NCBI GenBank assembly: GCA_016795505.1
Contig: JAEUHH010000019.1
Coordinates: forward strand, 1-64,000
DNA length: 64,000 nt
DNA from: Verrucomicrobiales bacterium
GTDB taxonomy: Bacteria; Verrucomicrobiota; Verrucomicrobiia; Verrucomicrobiales; DEV007
Reading direction: 5' to 3'
Part shown: positions 25,990-34,230 of the stretch, piece by piece
Position numbering within the stretch: position 1 is the first letter of the stretch
Layout of the letters: each line of letters begins with the position of its first letter
Made by a program: the position numbers and the translations under genes
The notes under the pieces: model-generated
Seen by the model: only the letters and a program-made list of their open reading frames with translations
Database searches by the model: none
Told to the model about the DNA's origin: nothing

Positions 25990-26556
25990 ATGACTACCAT
26001 CCTGATCCTCACGGTCGCCGGTGTGGCCGCCCTGCTCATCGAACTGGTGGTGCCCGGCGGCATCGTCGGTATCGCCGGGGGGATCTGTCTGGTCGTCGCG
26101 GCGGTGCTCTGTCACTACGAGTACGGCTTCTGGGCCGGCTTTGCCTACTCGGTCGTGGTGGGATGCATCGGGCTGGGCCTGATCGGCTGGTGGATGCGCC
26201 AGTTTCACCGGCTCCCCTTCACCCGGGGATTGATCTTGCAGGAACGGTCCGCCGGCAGCGCAAGCGCACCCGCGTTCATCGACCTGACGGGCGAGACGGC
26301 GGTGGCCCTGACCGATCTGAGCCCGTCCGGCCGGGTGCTGCTGCACGGGGCCGAAAAACTCGACGCCGTGGCCGAGTCTCATGCCATCGCACGCGGGGAA
26401 ACCGTCCGCTTGATCCGGCGCAGCGGTCCGGCGTGGGTCGTCCGGGCCGGCGAGCCGGATCCGATCAGGTCAGAGACCGCAGATAGTCCTCGATCGCATA
26501 CTGGGAGCGCACCTGCTCCTCCCGACGCTTCGGCCGCGGGCGATACTCGTTCGTGA
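25990..26556 (+). CDS. NfeD-like membrane protein
   Basis: This 188-residue protein has two to three transmembrane segments in the first 75 residues (AALLIELVVPGGIVGIAGGICLVVAAVLC). A C-terminal NfeD/OB-fold domain follows (LTGETAVALTDLSPSGRVLLHG ... GETVRLIRR). It is a short NfeD without the ClpP-like protease. Such proteins usually work with SPFH/flotillin-type partners, none of which is adjacent. The last about 30 codons overlap the 3' end of ppk1 on the other strand, and the tail (after WVVRAGEPD) is low-complexity. Either it is a real convergent overlap or the protein has lost its normal stop. Confidence 0.78.
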   Translation: MTTILILTVAGVAALLIELVVPGGIVGIAGGICLVVAAVLCHYEYGFWAGFAYSVVVGCIGLGLIGWWMRQFHRLPFTRGLILQERSAGSASAPAFIDLTGETAVALTDLSPSGRVLLHGAEKLDAVAESHAIARGETVRLIRRSGPAWVVRAGEPDPIRSETADSPRSHTGSAPAPPDASAAGDTRS

Positions 26557-28522
26557 GATCGCGATCCAGGACCCTCGCTTTGACATTGTCCGACCACTGG
26601 ATCTCAAAATACCGGATCAGTTGATCGCGGAGAGCGTGATCCAGCACGGGGAAGATCGTCTCGACGCGGGTGTCGAAATTGCGCGGGAGGAAATCCGCCG
26701 ACGACAGATACACCTCGGGTTGGCCATCGTTGTGGAAGATGAGGACGCGGGAATGCTCGAGAAAGCGATCGACGATGCCGATGGCCTCGATCGATTCGGC
26801 CGGACTGTCCGGGCCGGTGATCAGCGAGAACATGCTGCGCGCGATCATCCGGATTTTCACCCCGGCCCGCGCCGCTTCGTAGAGTCGTTCAATGGTCTCG
26901 ACATCGGAGAGGTTGTTCACCTTGATGGACAGCATGCCCGGCCTGCCCTCGCGGACGAGATCGATCTCGCGCTGGATCTTTTCCTTGAGGAACAATCTCA
27001 GGTCGAACGGAGCGCACTTGAGGTGCTTCAGAGTCGGCCGGAGGTAGGTGTGTTCGAAGAAGCGGAAAATGGCCGCCACATCCGCACCGATCTCGGGATG
27101 GGCAGTCAGTAGGAGGTGATCCGCGAAGATCGAAGCGGAGTCCTCATTGAAATTGCCCGTTCCCAGCGCCGAGTAGTAACGGTCGGAGCCATGCTCGCGG
27201 CGGCGGATGAGCAGGAGCTTGGAATGCACTTTCAAGCCGGGCACCCCGAGCACCACCCGCACCCCCGCGGCGCGGTAGGCATCGGCCCATCCCATATTGG
27301 CCTTTTCGTCGAAGCGAGCGGTGGGCTCGACGAGCACGGTGACCTTCTTGCCATTTTGCGCCGCCGCCATCAGGGCGCGGGCGACAAAGGACTTCTTCGC
27401 GAGGCGGTACTGGGTCATCCAGATCTCCTGCACCAGCGGATCGATGCTGGCCTCGCGCAGCAGTTCGATGTAGCGGCGGAAGAGATGGTAGGGAAAGTGG
27501 AGCAACACATCCTGGCGGCGCAGAATGTTGAAAAAGCCCAGTTTCTCCCGGTTCTTCAGCGCCTGATTGAGGATCGGCGCCGACTTGGGATAGAGCAGGT
27601 CGTCGCGGCCGAGTTTTGGAAAACTGATCAGGTCCTTGCGATTGTGGTAACGGGCTCCCGGGTAGAGGGTGTCCGACGTGGCGAGTTTCAGCTTGCGCAG
27701 CACCAGGTTGAGAAAGGGCTTCGGGAAGGCGGCGTCGTAGTTGGCCCGCACCGGCAGCCCCTCTTCGCGCGCTTTCAGACCCTCCGACATCTTCACGTAG
27801 AAACTCTCGGTGAAGTCGTCGTCGAACTGGATCTCGGCATCGCGGGTGAACTTGATCGCATACGAGTCGTAAACGTCGTAGGGCAGATGCCCGAAGATCT
27901 CCCGAAGCCCGAAGCGGATGATGTCGTCGATGTACATCACCAACTGGCGACGCCCCGTCTTGGGCAGCACCACGAAACGGGGCAGGTCGCCGGGGATCTC
28001 CATCAGCGCATGAGCCGGCCGGCCCCCCTTCCCTTTCCGGCTCAACCGGATCGCCAGATACATGGGCTGGTCCTTCAGCCGGGGCACATCCTCGTTGGCC
28101 TTCAGCATGATGGGCATCAGGTAGGAGCTGACCTCGGTGCGGAAGTAATTGGTCAGCCAGTCCCGCAGGTCGGCGGGCACCTTGTGCTCGTCCACGATCT
28201 CGATCCCGTTGGCTTTCAGGTCCGCGAGAGCCCGCTCGTAGGCGTCGTTGAATTCGCGCCCCTGCTTGGCGACCATGGCGTTCACCTCCCGGAGAGTGAT
28301 GCAGGGATCGGGAATGCTCAGCTCTTTCCAGTAGTCTCCCAGTTGGGTGAGACGCTTCAGCGTGGCCACTCGGACCCGGAAGAATTCGTCGAGGTTCGAC
28401 GAGTAGATTCCCAAAAACTTGATCCGCTCCAGCAGGGGCACCTCGGGATCGCCCGCTTCCTGCAGCACGCGCGCGTTGAATGAAAGCCAGCTGACCTCTT
28501 TGCTTCGAAACGGGATTTTCAT
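26465..28522 (-). CDS. ppk1: Polyphosphate kinase 1
   Basis: The protein is 685 residues from the ATG at 28522 (MKIPFRSKEVSWLSFNARVL). It polymerises the gamma-phosphate of ATP into polyphosphate at the inner face of the membrane. The four PPK1 domains are recognisable: N-terminal helical (SSNLDEFFRVRVA), head, and the two catalytic PLD-like domains. The autophosphorylated His is His433 in LKVHSKLLLI, and the following block is YYSALGTGNFNEDSA. The length is normal. It converges on the nfeD-like gene, and their 3' ends overlap by 92 bp with no terminator between. Confidence 0.96.
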   Translation of the reverse strand: MKIPFRSKEVSWLSFNARVLQEAGDPEVPLLERIKFLGIYSSNLDEFFRVRVATLKRLTQLGDYWKELSIPDPCITLREVNAMVAKQGREFNDAYERALADLKANGIEIVDEHKVPADLRDWLTNYFRTEVSSYLMPIMLKANEDVPRLKDQPMYLAIRLSRKGKGGRPAHALMEIPGDLPRFVVLPKTGRRQLVMYIDDIIRFGLREIFGHLPYDVYDSYAIKFTRDAEIQFDDDFTESFYVKMSEGLKAREEGLPVRANYDAAFPKPFLNLVLRKLKLATSDTLYPGARYHNRKDLISFPKLGRDDLLYPKSAPILNQALKNREKLGFFNILRRQDVLLHFPYHLFRRYIELLREASIDPLVQEIWMTQYRLAKKSFVARALMAAAQNGKKVTVLVEPTARFDEKANMGWADAYRAAGVRVVLGVPGLKVHSKLLLIRRREHGSDRYYSALGTGNFNEDSASIFADHLLLTAHPEIGADVAAIFRFFEHTYLRPTLKHLKCAPFDLRLFLKEKIQREIDLVREGRPGMLSIKVNNLSDVETIERLYEAARAGVKIRMIARSMFSLITGPDSPAESIEAIGIVDRFLEHSRVLIFHNDGQPEVYLSSADFLPRNFDTRVETIFPVLDHALRDQLIRYFEIQWSDNVKARVLDRDLTNEYRPRPKRREEQVRSQYAIEDYLRSLT

Positions 28523-28663
28523 GGGCCGATGCACCCGGTCCGGCACACCTCCTCCCCGGACCCGATGAGAGAACCGGGAATCTACGGGGCCGGGAGCCCG
28601 GTCGCCAATCGTTTCTTTGGAAAAGTCGCAGCGCCGGGCGGCATTCGGCTTGCCAGGGTTATT

Positions 28664-28677
28664 TGTTCATAATAACA
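28664..28677 (+). promoter_or_regulatory. LexA-box-like operator
   Basis: TGTTC-ATAA-TAACA matches nine of ten fixed positions of TGTTC-N4-GAACA, the LexA motif I recall for Verrucomicrobia. It also lies in a larger dyad, GTTATT at 28658-28663 and AATAAC at 28671-28676. It sits directly before the GTG of an imuA-like gene, where a repressor would block transcription or translation start. Confidence 0.55.
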
Positions 28678-28684
28678 GTATGTC

Positions 28685-29452
28685 GTGTCATCCACCGAGG
28701 CCAAGACAGACAAGATCATCCATCTGCGTGACCTGCTGCGGGAGCGTTTCCCGGGCGCCCATGCGTCCCCCGCCCGTCTGCATCCGCTGGCCGCGGCTCC
28801 GGTGGCTGCCGAAGTCCATCCGGAGTTTCCCCTCGGTGTGACCTTGTTCGACAGCCTCGATGGCGGGCTCGGTCCCGGGCGCGGCACGCTGACCGAGATC
28901 GTCGTGCCGCCGCGCCGGACCGGAGCCGGCTCCCTGATTGCCGGGCTCATCCAGGCCGCAAGCACCGCGGAGCGCCGCTTTCCACTCGGCTTGGTCGATG
29001 CCGCCGACAGCTTTGATCCCACCGCCCTCAGCGACAGCCCCGCCTCGGCAAGCGCGCTCTGCCGCCGCCTGTGCTGGATCCGCTGCCAGCGTCAGGTCGA
29101 GAAGGCGGTGAAAGCCGTCGATCTGCTGCTGCGCGATGGCAATCTGCCCGTCCTCCTGCTGGATCTGCAGCTTTGCCCGCCCGCCGACATCCGCCGCTCG
29201 ATCCCCGGCGGCCACCGTACCTGGCACCGGCTGCGCACCCTGGCCGAGCAGGCGGGCACGATCTTACTCTCCTTCACGCCAGAGCCGATGATTCCCTCCT
29301 CGGCCTGGCGACTGGAGATCCACCAACGCTGGTCTCTCGATGCCATCGACCGGCTGCCTCTCACCAATGACCTGCGTCACGAACCCGTCCGCCACTCCAC
29401 GACACGCGCGCGTCCGGCCCTCGGCACAGCCGAATGGGCGATGGCCGGGTGA
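28685..29452 (+). CDS. ImuA-like RecA-fold protein
   Basis: The protein is 255 residues from a GTG. The central block FDSLDGGLGPGRGTLTEIV with RRTGAGSLIAGLIQAA is a degenerate RecA-type P-loop region. VLLLDLQ and ILLSFTPEP then appear in positions expected for Walker B and the following strand. This matches the ImuA/SulA-like group that works with ImuB and DnaE2 in SOS mutagenesis. No imuB or dnaE2 gene follows here, which is unusual for the cassette. A LexA-box-like dyad overlaps the start region. Confidence is good for the fold and moderate for ImuA itself. Confidence 0.65.
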   Translation: MSSTEAKTDKIIHLRDLLRERFPGAHASPARLHPLAAAPVAAEVHPEFPLGVTLFDSLDGGLGPGRGTLTEIVVPPRRTGAGSLIAGLIQAASTAERRFPLGLVDAADSFDPTALSDSPASASALCRRLCWIRCQRQVEKAVKAVDLLLRDGNLPVLLLDLQLCPPADIRRSIPGGHRTWHRLRTLAEQAGTILLSFTPEPMIPSSAWRLEIHQRWSLDAIDRLPLTNDLRHEPVRHSTTRARPALGTAEWAMAG

Positions 29453-29484
29453 TGCCCCGCGGCCGCACCTCGTCTCGTCCGCCG

Positions 29485-30228
29485 CTACGGGATCGGCACC
29501 GCCTGCTCGCGGAAACGCCGGACAAAACCCCAGACTCCCAGACCGCACACCGCCAAAGCCAGGACCTGATAACCCGAGAAGCCGGCCGGCCACCGGGGCG
29601 TCTCCCGCAGCATCTCGTGCCCCAGCCGAAAAAGCCCATAGCCGATCAGATAGAGATGAAAATGCTGCCCGCGCAACACGCCGTGACGCCGCAGCCCCGC
29701 CAGAACGGCAAAAGCCGCCAGGTTGAAGATCATTTCCGCCCACGGAGCCGGCCAGCGGGCCGCTCCCGCCACATCGGCGACCGCATACCACGCCCCGGGA
29801 TCGCAGGGACGCCCCAGGCAGCAACCATGGGCCAGACACCCCACCCGTCCCACCGCGATGCCCAACGGAGCCACCGTGGCAAAGCCATCTCCGGTGGCCT
29901 GCCGATAGCCGATCAGCCATTTGACCGCCTCCACCCCCGCGTAGCCGCCCAGCAGGGCCCCCAGCACCGTCTTGCCATGAGCCAGGCGAACCCAGAATCC
30001 CGCCTGCCCCCAGTGCATCCACCCTTCCGCCAGGAAGTAAGCCAGTTTGGCTCCGGCAAACGCCCCGAGCACCGCACCGGCGAAGATTTGCGCCAATCGC
30101 CCGTCGCCCCGGAAGCGCCGGGACCACCAGATCGCCGCCCCGATCAGGCTCGCCAGCATCGCCAGGAGATACAGCCCATTTCCCGGCAACAGACGATGAT
30201 CGGGCATGTCGAACGGACCGGATGGCAT
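29485..30228 (-). CDS. Lgt-like prolipoprotein diacylglyceryl transferase family protein
   Basis: This 247-residue membrane protein has about six to seven segments. The start at 30228 has GAGGG seven bases upstream. It carries the Lgt-fold pattern: AHGKTVLGALLGGYAGVE in the middle and GRVGCLAHGCCLGRP where true Lgt has GRIGN..NGE. Because the Asn and Glu of that signature are replaced by a Cys/His-rich version, it is probably not the housekeeping Lgt. It may act on phospholipid in another reaction. It is the last gene of an operon with a Tes-like radical SAM gene, 22 bp apart. Confidence 0.75.
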   Translation of the reverse strand: MPSGPFDMPDHRLLPGNGLYLLAMLASLIGAAIWWSRRFRGDGRLAQIFAGAVLGAFAGAKLAYFLAEGWMHWGQAGFWVRLAHGKTVLGALLGGYAGVEAVKWLIGYRQATGDGFATVAPLGIAVGRVGCLAHGCCLGRPCDPGAWYAVADVAGAARWPAPWAEMIFNLAAFAVLAGLRRHGVLRGQHFHLYLIGYGLFRLGHEMLRETPRWPAGFSGYQVLALAVCGLGVWGFVRRFREQAVPIP

Positions 30229-30250
30229 GATGAATCCCTCGAAAAGGCGC

Positions 30251-31615
30251 TCAGGCCGGTCGCCCGATGTCCGGAAAGCCGGAGTAATAGCGGCAAAACG
30301 AATCCAGCCGCCCGTCCGGACGAATCACGTGGGTGCAGCAGCGAGCGATCCGGTCATCATCCCACGAGTGGGCGTCCATGAACGGTTTGATGAACAACCG
30401 GAACGTGTGCGACGCATCCATCTCGAACTGCTTGAGCAGCGCCCCTAGCGGCTCCGATTCGCAGCCACAATGCTCCAAGTCCTCCAGGGAATACCGCACC
30501 CGGTCTGCCAGGAATCCCTGCACCTGGCTGAAATCGACGAAATCGCTGATGCTCCTGACCTCGCCACCCACCTTGAGCAAGTAGCCGATCGTGGCACAAT
30601 TGGGATCGCCACAGGGCAGCGGGGTAAAGTCCTCCACTTTCAGCCTCCCCGCGCTCTGCGACACGGCGGCGAGAACGACATCGGCCACATTCAGCCGATC
30701 CGCGGAAGGCACCGCCGGGGCCGACACCCGTCCGCTGCCGAACATGGGCTGGAAACTCACTCCCCGCACATGGGGATGGGCGAGGCCGAAATCGATCGTG
30801 TCTCCGATCTCGCCCAGATTCTCCGGCACCACGGTCATCGCCAGCGTGACGGGCAGCCCGATCTCGCCACACCGTTCCACCGCCCGGCGCTTCATCTCCC
30901 GCAGGTCTCCGCCGCGCAAGGAGCGCTGCGCCGACTCGCCCACACCATCGAACTGGAGATACGCCTGGACATGCCCGGGCCGCACCGCCTCGCGCATCTC
31001 CCCGAGGAAGGCATCGTCCGTGGCCAGACGCACCCCGTTCGTATTCACCAATAGATAGTCGATGCCGGGATGGTCATTGATCCAATGTATCAACTCGAAA
31101 AAGTCCGGATGCAGGGTGGGCTCCCCGCCGGACAGCTGCAGAATCTCGATCCCGCCTTTGCGATCGATCACGCCCTGGATTCGGGACTGGATCTCCGCCA
31201 ACGGAACGGCATCGACCGCCCCGCCCTTGCCGAACGGCGAATCCGCAAAGCAGGTCGGGCATTTCAGATTGCAGGAATGGACGATTTCAATGAGCGCCAG
31301 ACAGGTGGACAGCCGCTCCACGGTCTCCCGTTGCTCCTCTGGACCACAACTGCGCCCACTCCCGCAGCAGGAGGCATCCGACATCCCATGGGATTCCCAG
31401 TAAAACCGGGCATCCGAACTGATCCGGCTCCATAGTTCGCCATGTTCCGGACAGGTTCTCGCCAGATGCACCGTCTCCGGCGTGCCGCCCGCCACCCAGA
31501 CCTCGGCAGGACAGGATCGATGGCAGACGAGGCATCGCCCGGTCGTGCGTTTGATCCGGCGGACCAGCCCGGCGGGAGCCATGGCGGGGCGAAATGCGAT
31601 CGGGGAGCTTTTCAT
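30251..31615 (-). CDS. Tes/COG1964-like radical SAM protein
   Basis: The protein is 454 residues, and its ATG overlaps the preceding stop (TGATG). A Cys-rich N-terminus (CLVCHRSCPAEVW, Cys28/31/35, later Cys55) resembles the rubredoxin-like module of COG1964. The radical SAM motif is CNLKCPTC (Cys115/119/122), followed by LQLSGGEPTLHPD. The C-terminal third adds further Cys sites (PCGDPNCATIGY, EHCGCES, RCCTHV, SFCRYY) for extra clusters. This set is that of tetraether-lipid synthase and its bacterial relatives. An alkyl-chain or lipid-coupling reaction is possible but not shown. Its neighbours are a small membrane protein and an Lgt-like protein. Confidence 0.8.
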   Translation of the reverse strand: MKSSPIAFRPAMAPAGLVRRIKRTTGRCLVCHRSCPAEVWVAGGTPETVHLARTCPEHGELWSRISSDARFYWESHGMSDASCCGSGRSCGPEEQRETVERLSTCLALIEIVHSCNLKCPTCFADSPFGKGGAVDAVPLAEIQSRIQGVIDRKGGIEILQLSGGEPTLHPDFFELIHWINDHPGIDYLLVNTNGVRLATDDAFLGEMREAVRPGHVQAYLQFDGVGESAQRSLRGGDLREMKRRAVERCGEIGLPVTLAMTVVPENLGEIGDTIDFGLAHPHVRGVSFQPMFGSGRVSAPAVPSADRLNVADVVLAAVSQSAGRLKVEDFTPLPCGDPNCATIGYLLKVGGEVRSISDFVDFSQVQGFLADRVRYSLEDLEHCGCESEPLGALLKQFEMDASHTFRLFIKPFMDAHSWDDDRIARCCTHVIRPDGRLDSFCRYYSGFPDIGRPA

Positions 31616-31980
31616 CACTTGGGAATCAACTTGACCGCATCGAGCGCGAAACACCCGCCCCATCCGATGACGAAGGCGACTCCCATGCAGCCGATCACGG
31701 ACACCACCCCCAATCCCAATCGGGCACCCGGCGACAACCGGGGCTGGATCACCGTGAAATGCACCCCGCAGACAATACCCGCCAGCACGGAACCGATCAC
31801 CAGAGTCGAAAAAGCCAGCATTCCGTAGTTCTTCATGCCCGTCGTCATGATGCTCCCCATCGACAGCAAAGCCGGAGCCAGCAGCCAGACAAAGAACCAT
31901 ACCGGCCGGAATCGACACGGCCCGGCTTCCGCCGGATGACGCCCGATCGGTCCGGGCAAAGGAGGTGGCTCGTCACTCAT
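31615..31980 (-). CDS. Small membrane protein, first gene of the radical SAM operon
   Basis: I chose the ATG at 31980 (MSDEPPPLPG), giving 121 residues. A Pro-rich cytoplasmic N-terminus is followed by about three hydrophobic segments (VWFFVWLLAPALLSMG, YGMLAFSTLVIGSVLAGIVCG, LGLGVVSVIGCMGVAFVIGWGG). No family is recognised. Its stop codon overlaps the start of the radical SAM gene, so the two are translationally coupled. Confidence 0.7.
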   Translation of the reverse strand: MSDEPPPLPGPIGRHPAEAGPCRFRPVWFFVWLLAPALLSMGSIMTTGMKNYGMLAFSTLVIGSVLAGIVCGVHFTVIQPRLSPGARLGLGVVSVIGCMGVAFVIGWGGCFALDAVKLIPK

Positions 31981-32048
31981 CGGCCCCGAGCCTACCGGGT
32001 CTTTCGCGGCTTGTCCCATCGAATATCGCAATGCCGCCATCGACCGGC

Positions 32049-32921
32049 TCAATCGTCAAAGCCGGGTCGCCGACACCGCCGCGCCTCGGGAAAAGCCCTT
32101 TCCGCCAGCCGCCGCACGCCGTCGAGACAAATCAGGATCTCCAGAATGGCCGCCTCCTGCTCTGGCATCCGCTTCAGCATCACTCCCCAGGCCGCCAGGC
32201 TGCGATCGATCCCGATCAAAGCCACCTTGGCGGAACCATCCGAGTCCAGCGGCCAATCCTCGTCAGCAGACCGCTCCCACCCGTAGCTTCTCTCCCGCAG
32301 TCGGCTGCTCAGAGCCCGCTGGAGCTTCACGTGAATCTGGAACTGATACCACGCCACCACTTCGCAGGCTTCGTCCAGTTGGTGAGGCCCCTCGGATAGA
32401 TCCACGCCCTCCCGGCGCGACCGGGTCTGCAAATCGACCCCCAACTCGGCCAGCCGGGCCTCGTTCGCATCGAACCAGGCCCGTGACTGATCGATGTAAC
32501 GGCGCGACTCGAGGGAACAGGGTTGCTGGTCGACCCACTCCTCGGCTTCATCCTCCTCGTCTTCTTCGATATCCTCCAGATCCTCATCCTCGACCGTCAG
32601 GAACATCTCCCCCATCGGCTCAGCCGGCGGAAACGACTCCAACTGCTCGCGCATCTCGTCAAGCCGCGCCCGGGTCTCGCCCAGATAGATGGCCAGCCGA
32701 TTCCAAAAGGCCTCATTCTCGGGATCCTGCGACTCTTCACCATAGAGGGCATCAGCCAGCGCCTCGGTCGCATATTGCCGACATTTGGCCGACATGGTGC
32801 ACCGTTCGCACCAGCGATCGCAGTAGTTGTAAATGCCCGGAACAAAGCCGCCATCCTCGACCTCGGGATAGTCGATTGCGTCGTCGAAATCGAACTCTTC
32901 TTCTTCGTCGTCGTTTTCCAT
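32049..32921 (-). CDS. Hypothetical acidic protein with Cys cluster
   Basis: The protein is 290 residues. The N-terminal 25 are strikingly acidic (DDEEEEFDFDDAIDYPEVED). A CDRWCERCTMSAKC cluster follows at about residues 34-47, spaced C-X3-C-X2-C-X5-C, which could bind zinc or an iron-sulfur cluster. A second acidic stretch lies at about 110-130 (EDLEDIEEDEEDEAEEW). The remainder is helical. It resembles conserved hypothetical proteins of Bacteroidota and Verrucomicrobiota without known function. It is separated from the downstream small membrane protein gene by 68 bp. Confidence 0.75.
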   Translation of the reverse strand: MENDDEEEEFDFDDAIDYPEVEDGGFVPGIYNYCDRWCERCTMSAKCRQYATEALADALYGEESQDPENEAFWNRLAIYLGETRARLDEMREQLESFPPAEPMGEMFLTVEDEDLEDIEEDEEDEAEEWVDQQPCSLESRRYIDQSRAWFDANEARLAELGVDLQTRSRREGVDLSEGPHQLDEACEVVAWYQFQIHVKLQRALSSRLRERSYGWERSADEDWPLDSDGSAKVALIGIDRSLAAWGVMLKRMPEQEAAILEILICLDGVRRLAERAFPEARRCRRPGFDD

Positions 32922-33001
32922 CAGGCAGCTGCCTTCGCTCTAAGCGAATGCAGCCCTCCCTGCAAGGCGGAATCCACCCGGACTCATCCGGGGAAGCCCC
33001 T

Positions 33002-34177
33002 TCACAACGCCGCCCGGTACAACGACGCCATCTCCGACTCGCCCGCCGCGCGGGGATTGAACTGCGCTGTCCACTGCCGTGCGGCCTCGGCGGAGAGCGT
33101 GCCGATGACCTCATCCGTCACGCCGATGCTGGCGAGACCGGTCATCATCCCACATCGCAAGGTCAATTCCCGCACCCGGGCAGCGAGGCTTTCCGCCCCA
33201 CCCAGGGAATCGTAAACTTCGCTGGCAGCCGGATCGCCCGCATTGAAACGGATCACCGCCGGCAGCATCACACCCACCGCCTCGCCATGGACGGTGCCGA
33301 AATGAGCGGTCAGCGGATTCGCACAGGAGTGCGCGGCCCCGAGCATGGAGTTCTCAATCGCCGTTCCCGCAAATGCCGCGCCCAATTGCATCCGGGCCCG
33401 CGCCTCCAGGTCACCGGGCGACTCCAGCACCCGTTCGATGCCGGCATTCAGCAGATGCCATGCCGCCCGCGAGTAGGCCAACGAAGTTTCATTCCGCTTC
33501 AGACAGACCGCCGTCTCCAGCGCGTGAGCGATGGCATCGATCCCCGTATGAGCCGTGACGGCGCGTGGCAGGGTCAGCGTCAACTCCGAGTCCAGGATCG
33601 CCACCGCCGCAGCGGCTTTCTTGTCGCCACACGCCATCTTCATGTGCGTCTCGGCATCGGCGATCAGGGCAAAACTCTGGCACTCGCTGCCGGTGCCCGA
33701 AGTCGTGGGGATCACGATCAGCGGCAGCATCGGCTTGCCGGCTTTTCCCACCCCCCAGTAGTCCTGCATCCGACCACCGTTGGTGAGGATGAAATTGCAG
33801 CCCTTGGCCGTGTCCATGCTGGAGCCACCGCCGAGCCCAACAATCAGGTCGATGTCGTGTCCCTTGGCCGCCGCCACGCACCGGTCCACGTCCTCGGTGG
33901 TGGGATTCTCATGCACATCGTCGAAAACGAAGACCTCCAGCCCCGCATCGCGCAGATAGCCCAGGCATCGCTCCTCATGCCCCACCTTGCGCAGCCCCGG
34001 ATCGGTCACCAACAGCACCCGGCTCGCTCCCAGAGAGCGCGCCTTCTCCCCCACCACCGAGATCGCCCCCACCCCGAAGACCACTTCGCCTCCCGGCACG
34101 TGTTCGAAGCGCCGGACAAATTCCGGCACGTCGAAGCCTTCGCAGAGCTGATCAATCGAGAGGTCGCCTGATGACAT
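33002..34177 (-). CDS. Iron-containing alcohol dehydrogenase
   Basis: The protein is 391 residues from the ATG at 34177. It has an NAD(P)-binding front half with GLGGGSSMDTAKG and IPTTSGTGSECQSFA. The metal-binding back half includes DAIAHALE and GAAHSCANPLTAHFGTVHGEA, with the expected Asp/His ligands. It reduces an aldehyde or oxidises an alcohol. It is the last gene of a likely operon with an acyl-activating enzyme and an aldehyde-dehydrogenase-type reductase. This suggests acid-to-aldehyde-to-alcohol conversion, or the reverse. The natural substrate is unknown. Confidence 0.93.
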   Translation of the reverse strand: MSSGDLSIDQLCEGFDVPEFVRRFEHVPGGEVVFGVGAISVVGEKARSLGASRVLLVTDPGLRKVGHEERCLGYLRDAGLEVFVFDDVHENPTTEDVDRCVAAAKGHDIDLIVGLGGGSSMDTAKGCNFILTNGGRMQDYWGVGKAGKPMLPLIVIPTTSGTGSECQSFALIADAETHMKMACGDKKAAAAVAILDSELTLTLPRAVTAHTGIDAIAHALETAVCLKRNETSLAYSRAAWHLLNAGIERVLESPGDLEARARMQLGAAFAGTAIENSMLGAAHSCANPLTAHFGTVHGEAVGVMLPAVIRFNAGDPAASEVYDSLGGAESLAARVRELTLRCGMMTGLASIGVTDEVIGTLSAEAARQWTAQFNPRAAGESEMASLYRAAL

Positions 34178-34230
34178 CGCGCAGAGTAAGTCGAAAACGA
34201 CCGCCAACAAGTGCCCGATGAAGCCAGAAA

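Noticed and set aside
29485-30228. Housekeeping Lgt
   Set aside because: The signature GRIGN..NGE is replaced by GRVGCLAHGCCLG, so essential residues are missing and only family-level assignment is justified.
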